Assembly (NCBI GenBank): GCA_016303175.1
Contig: JAEDMF010000015.1
Location: forward strand, 1-18,508
Direction of reading: 5' to 3'
DNA length: 18,508 bases
Source of the DNA: Bacteroidales bacterium
Lineage (GTDB): Bacteria > Bacteroidota > Bacteroidia > Bacteroidales > UBA932
The notes beneath the pieces are model-generated. The model worked only from the letters and a program-made list of their open reading frames with translations, did not search any database and was not told the origin of the DNA. Shown here piece by piece: positions 14,952 through 18,508 of this stretch (position 1 is its first letter; each line of letters starts with the position of its first letter). The position numbers were made by a program, and so were the translations under genes.

Positions 14952-15785
14952 CTATATCTCGACGGTACCGTCAAACACAAAGGCCGCCGGCCCCGTCATC
15001 AGCACCCGTCCTGTAAGAGGATCGCTGTCTATGACTAGCGTGCCTCCATCCATTAAAATCTCGCAAGGCCTCTCGACCGCTCCGGAAAGAACAGCCGCAG
15101 AAGCCGTTGCGCAGGCTCCCGTACCGCAGGCCATAGTGATGCCGCTGCCCCTTTCCCACACCCTCATACGCACGGAGGAAGGGGAAAGAACCTGGGCGAA
15201 CTCCACATTGATACCGTCGGGAAACAAAGGAGAATGTTCCAGGGCATAACCATAGCGGGCAATGTCATAATCACTCAAACAATCTACCATAAGGACAATG
15301 TGGGGATTGCCCATATCTATGGTATATGCCTTGAAACAAGTGTCCAGAACATTTATGTCATCTGCCTTGTACACCTTGCCTTGACTGTCGGGCAGGGGTT
15401 TGAAGCAGCCCATATCCACCGTGACGCTGGCCACCTTGCCGTCAGAACCTATGTTCAGACGCAGGACCTTGATGCCGGAAAGAGTGTCAAGGGTAATTTC
15501 AGTCTTGTCCGTCAACCCCCTGTCATACAAGTACTTACCTATGCAACGGGAAGCATTGCCGCACATCTTGGCCTCCGACCCGTCAGCATTAAAGATGCGC
15601 ATCGAAAAATCGGCACGGTCGGAAAGACCTATGAGCACAAGCCCGTCGGAACCTATCCCGAAATGTCTGTCGCTCAAGCGTTGCGACAAGGCAGAGAGCT
15701 CCGGCAACGAACAGCCTCCTGTCACATCGACATAGATGTAGTCATTGCCGAGCCCCTGCATTTTCGTAAAATGCAATGATGCCAT
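14952..15785 (-). CDS. dapF: Diaminopimelate epimerase
   Basis: 277 residues, typical length. It interconverts LL- and meso-diaminopimelate for lysine and peptidoglycan. The two catalytic cysteines are present: Cys75 in AKMCGN and Cys220 in MACGTGACA. GNDYIYVD (13-20) and ERGSG (211-215) are also present. The usual GNGxRC after the first cysteine reads GNASRC, a small deviation that need not affect activity. It starts at an ATG six bases after the gltD stop, so it is part of the same transcript. Confidence 0.94.
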   Translation of the reverse strand: MASLHFTKMQGLGNDYIYVDVTGGCSLPELSALSQRLSDRHFGIGSDGLVLIGLSDRADFSMRIFNADGSEAKMCGNASRCIGKYLYDRGLTDKTEITLDTLSGIKVLRLNIGSDGKVASVTVDMGCFKPLPDSQGKVYKADDINVLDTCFKAYTIDMGNPHIVLMVDCLSDYDIARYGYALEHSPLFPDGINVEFAQVLSPSSVRMRVWERGSGITMACGTGACATASAAVLSGAVERPCEILMDGGTLVIDSDPLTGRVLMTGPAAFVFDGTVEI

Positions 15786-15791
15786 AACGTT

Positions 15792-17138
15792 CTATTTGCT
15801 TTTCAGATATGCATCCACCTTTTTTGCCGTATCCCTGCCGCTGGCAATGGCCCTTACCACAAGGCTAGCTCCGGATGCCGCGTCTCCGGCGAAGAACACG
15901 TTTTCGGAATACTCAGGCTGTACCGGCTTGAGGAAGCCCATTGCAAGAAGCACCATATCACATTCGATGACCTCTTTCTTGCCGGTGAGCTTCATCTGAG
16001 GACGGGCACCTTCGACTGCGGGCAGCCATTCAACTGTCTCGACCTCAACACCCTTCACATTGCCCTTGCCGTCGTCCAGGAATTTGTTGGAAGTCAAGCA
16101 CCAGCGCCTGATGCATCCCTCTTCGTGGGAAGTGGTGGTCTTGAGAATCTGCGGCCAGGCAGGCCAAGGGGTGGCGGGATTGTGTCCGACAGGAGGCTTG
16201 GGCATAATCTCAATCTGGGTTACGCTCGTGCAGCCGTGACGATGGCAGGTACCGATGCAGTCGCTGCCAGTATCACCACCGCCGATCACGAGCACCTTCT
16301 TGCCGGCGGCGTTGACAAGCTCCTCCGCAGGGAAAGTCTCCCCTTCCAGTATACGGTTCTGCTGGGAGAGCATCTGTAGAGCGAAATATATGCCCTTGAG
16401 CTCACGTCCGGGGATATTGAGGTCGCGGGCGACAGGAGTGCCGGTAGCCACTACATAAGCATCGTACCCCTCGGGCAAAGTGCCCGGCTCTATCTCCACT
16501 CCGGTCTTGAAGTGGATGCCCTCATCCTCCATAAACTTGATGCGGCGGTCTATAATGAACTTGTCCAGTTTGAAATTGGGTATGCCGTAGCGTACCAGTC
16601 CGCCGGCCTTGGGCATGCGGTCATACACGGTCACCTCATAACCAAGACAGTTGAGTCTTACTGCCGCGGACAGACCAGAGGGGCCGCCGCCGATGATGGC
16701 TACGCTCTTGCCATTGCGCTCGTATGAGGAAGGTTGTACAAAGCCCTCGCTGAAGGCTTTCTCTATGATGGCGCACTCATTCTCCCTGATGGTCACGGGA
16801 GCATCTATGCAGTGATTAAGTACGCAACTCTTCTCGCAGAGGGCCGGGCAGATGCGCCCGGTGAACTCCGGAAAGTCGTTGGTGGCCGTAAGCAGCCTGT
16901 ACGCATATTTCCAGTCTCCCTTATACACGGCGTCCTGCCATTCGGGCTGTTTGTTGCCGAGGGGGCAGGCCCAATGGCAGAAAGGTACGCCGCAATCCAT
17001 ACAGCGCGAAGCCTGGTTGCGTCTTTCCCTCTCGTTGAGGGTCTGCTCCACTTCGGTAAAGTCACATATTCTTTCGTGCACCGGTCTGTAACCCGCGTCC
17101 TGGCGGGGCACAGTCAAAAATGCTTTAGGATTTCCCAT
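15792..17138 (-). CDS. gltD: Glutamate synthase (NADPH) small subunit
   Basis: 448 residues. It passes electrons from NAD(P)H through FAD and iron-sulfur clusters to GltB for glutamate formation. The N-terminal ferredoxin-like domain has Cys46, Cys49, Cys54 and Cys58 (CMDCGVPFCHWAC) and Cys97, Cys101, Cys105 and Cys110. FAD binding is shown by IIGGGPSGLSAA (148-159) and NAD(P)H binding by VIGGGDTGSDCIGT in the second half. The gene follows gltB after 184 bp that are almost filled by an inverted repeat, and precedes dapF by 6 bp. It starts at an ATG with no Shine-Dalgarno sequence. Confidence 0.95.
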   Translation of the reverse strand: MGNPKAFLTVPRQDAGYRPVHERICDFTEVEQTLNERERRNQASRCMDCGVPFCHWACPLGNKQPEWQDAVYKGDWKYAYRLLTATNDFPEFTGRICPALCEKSCVLNHCIDAPVTIRENECAIIEKAFSEGFVQPSSYERNGKSVAIIGGGPSGLSAAVRLNCLGYEVTVYDRMPKAGGLVRYGIPNFKLDKFIIDRRIKFMEDEGIHFKTGVEIEPGTLPEGYDAYVVATGTPVARDLNIPGRELKGIYFALQMLSQQNRILEGETFPAEELVNAAGKKVLVIGGGDTGSDCIGTCHRHGCTSVTQIEIMPKPPVGHNPATPWPAWPQILKTTTSHEEGCIRRWCLTSNKFLDDGKGNVKGVEVETVEWLPAVEGARPQMKLTGKKEVIECDMVLLAMGFLKPVQPEYSENVFFAGDAASGASLVVRAIASGRDTAKKVDAYLKSK

Positions 17139-17160
17139 TGTCGTTAGTGTTAAAATTTCC

Positions 17161-17323
17161 AGTAATTTGAGAACAAATAACTTGCTTCAGATATGGTTAA
17201 GATTTTCGAGGTCAGATTTTCGCTAGAAGAAGGAGCGTAGCCGTAGCTACGTGACTGATGAAAAAGAAAATATGAACCGAAAAGAAAGACATAAATGAAG
17301 TGAGTTATTTTTCGAAAATTACT
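17161..17323. repeat. Large imperfect inverted repeat filling the gltB-gltD spacer
   Basis: Paired arms can be traced through nearly the whole spacer: 17161-17168 with 17316-17323 (8 bp perfect), 17175-17189 with 17296-17310 (15 positions, 13 Watson-Crick and 2 T-G on the + strand), 17203-17221 with 17266-17283 (16 of 18 positions pair, one bulge), and an apical cgtag/ctacg at 17236-17240/17247-17251. The outer right arm touches the gltB stop codon. It could tune the gltB:gltD ratio, protect mRNA ends, or be an inserted palindromic element. Apart from this no gene or clear promoter is seen in the spacer. Confidence 0.6.
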
Positions 17324-18508
17324 CAATAATCTCTCTGCACAGAATCAATCTTCTCCTGAAGTTTACGCATAGCCTCTTCCTGAAGAACACGCTTGTACTC
17401 GATGGGAGTCACCTGTATGAACTCGACAAGATAGTGCTGCCAATCTTCCAGCATACGCAGGGCAAGAGGAGAGCCTGTATGTTTGTAATGTTCTTCGATA
17501 AGGTCGTGAAGCTCATCCTGACGGGCTTTCTCCTCTACGAGGCCGAGTTCTATCATCTCCATATTGCAATAGTAGTCGAAGTCGTGGTTCTTGTCCCATA
17601 CATAGGCCAGACCACCGGACATACCGGCCGCGAAATTACGCCCCGTCGTGCCCAGGACAACGACCCTGCCGCCTGTCATATACTCACAGCAGTGGTCTCC
17701 CGTTCCCTCCACGACAGCAGTCGCGCCAGAGTTGCGCACTGCAAAGCGTTCACCCGCGCATCCGTTGATGAAGACCTTGCCGGAAGTGGCTCCGTACATT
17801 ATTGTATTGCCTGCAATGATGTTCTCGGAAGCTTCGAAATGAGAACGTGAAGGCGGGAAGATGCTGATGATACCTCCTGAAAGACCCTTGGCCACATAGT
17901 CGTTGGCTTCGCCCTCAAGGGAGAAATTGACACCCTTCATAAGGAAAGCTCCGAAACTCTGGCCGGCAGACCCCTTGAACTTGATATTGACAGTGTCCTC
18001 GGGCAAGCCTTCACAACCGTATTTCTTGGCAATCTCGCCGGAGAGCATTGCGCCGACAGCACGGTTGGTGTTCACTATGTTGTATGCAAGAGACAACTTC
18101 TGCTGTTTGTCAACTGCATAGCGCGTCGCCTCAATGATGTCGCGGTCCAGAACATCGTAAATCTTATGAAGCTGTTCGGAGCACTTGAACAGAGGGGCGT
18201 CGGTGTCGGGACGATGAAGCAGACGGCTGAAGTCCAGACCGGAAGTCTTGGAATTGAGCTTGGAACTGTCTATTTCAATGAGATCCGAGCGGCCTATTAT
18301 ATCCTCGAAATGACGGAAACCCATCTGGGCCAGATACTCCCGTATTTCCTGGGCAAGGAAGGTGTAATAATTCACCAGATACTCACTCTTGCCGAGGAAG
18401 TGGGCGCGAAGCTCGGGATTCTGGGTGGCAACACCCACGGGGCAGGCATTGGTATGGCACTTGCGCATAAGAACACAGCCGAGCACAATCAGTTGGGCAG
18501 TGCCGAAG
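17323..18508 (-). CDS. gltB: Glutamate synthase large subunit, C-terminal part
   Basis: Partial gene: the frame is open to the window edge, and 394 C-terminal residues are visible of about 1500 in the family. GltB hydrolyses glutamine and reduces 2-oxoglutarate to give two glutamates. The visible end begins in the FMN domain with FGTAQLIVLG, followed at once by the [3Fe-4S] ligand set Cys-x5-Cys-x4-Cys (C-VLMRK-C-HTNA-C). The GXGXG beta-helix domain follows, with repeated Gly-rich turns such as GSAGQSFGAF, GLSGG, GATSGKVFINGCAGERF, TGGRVVVLG and GMSGGLAYV. The last 70 residues are the usual acidic, helical tail. An internal GTG at 18486 is not the start. It is the first visible gene of the glt-dap-car cluster. 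Confidence 0.96.
   Translation of the reverse strand, partial: FGTAQLIVLGCVLMRKCHTNACPVGVATQNPELRAHFLGKSEYLVNYYTFLAQEIREYLAQMGFRHFEDIIGRSDLIEIDSSKLNSKTSGLDFSRLLHRPDTDAPLFKCSEQLHKIYDVLDRDIIEATRYAVDKQQKLSLAYNIVNTNRAVGAMLSGEIAKKYGCEGLPEDTVNIKFKGSAGQSFGAFLMKGVNFSLEGEANDYVAKGLSGGIISIFPPSRSHFEASENIIAGNTIMYGATSGKVFINGCAGERFAVRNSGATAVVEGTGDHCCEYMTGGRVVVLGTTGRNFAAGMSGGLAYVWDKNHDFDYYCNMEMIELGLVEEKARQDELHDLIEEHYKHTGSPLALRMLEDWQHYLVEFIQVTPIEYKRVLQEEAMRKLQEKIDSVQRDY

Noticed and set aside
14912..14980. Longer start for dapL with 23 extra residues
   Set aside because: The extension overlaps the dapF coding end and does not resemble DapL N-termini, which begin at MAKIN here.
14258..15016. 252-codon + strand open frame opposite dapL and the end of dapF
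   Set aside because: A shadow of conserved dapL codons; no family resemblance.

Overview
The window looks like a chromosomal segment from a member of the Bacteroidales (Bacteroidota). Supporting signs are promoter-like sites matching the Bacteroides consensus TAnnTTTG, A-rich translation starts without AGGAGG ribosome binding sites, a polysaccharide-related esterase with a DUF4861-like tail, a membrane-tethered LytTR regulator, and a glt-dap-car nitrogen cluster of the kind found in this group. The genus cannot be fixed from the sequence alone. No mobile element, tRNA, rRNA or CRISPR array was seen.

Layout. (1) 1-1464, + strand: the 3' part of a sialate O-acetylesterase-like (SASA) enzyme with a C-terminal DUF4861-like domain. 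(2) 1465-1945: no gene, but dense structure. There is a GC-rich hairpin, a 10-bp tandem repeat, a multi-tier inverted repeat of about 220 bp whose wobble pairs favour a + strand RNA, a small operator-like palindrome, a promoter-like site and an intrinsic terminator. (3) 1946-2815, - strand: a LytTR regulator with four predicted membrane spans, divergent from (4) 2889-9399, + strand: an aromatic amino acid operon in the order pheA (chorismate mutase + prephenate dehydratase + ACT), aroB, aroC, an aroE-aroK fusion, tyrA, and aroF (class I DAHP synthase). (5) 9400-18508, - strand: read in transcription order gltB (C-terminal part), gltD, dapF, dapL, carA, carB. This cluster ends exactly against the stop codon of aroF.

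How the genes work together. The aro operon runs from erythrose-4-phosphate and PEP (AroF) through dehydroquinate (AroB), shikimate and shikimate-3-phosphate (AroE-AroK) and chorismate (AroC) to phenylpyruvate (PheA) and hydroxyphenylpyruvate (TyrA). The dehydroquinase and EPSP synthase (aroA) steps are not in the window. The opposing cluster joins glutamate synthesis (GltBD) to two consumers of glutamate or glutamine: LL-diaminopimelate aminotransferase and epimerase (lysine and peptidoglycan), and carbamoyl phosphate synthetase (arginine and pyrimidines).

The parts least explained by known genes are the two large intergenic inverted repeats (about 1526-1743 and 17161-17323). They share a core motif and may belong to one family of structured elements. 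The aroE-aroK fusion, the four-unit 17-bp repeat in front of it, and a possible very short transcript next to lytTR are secondary points.
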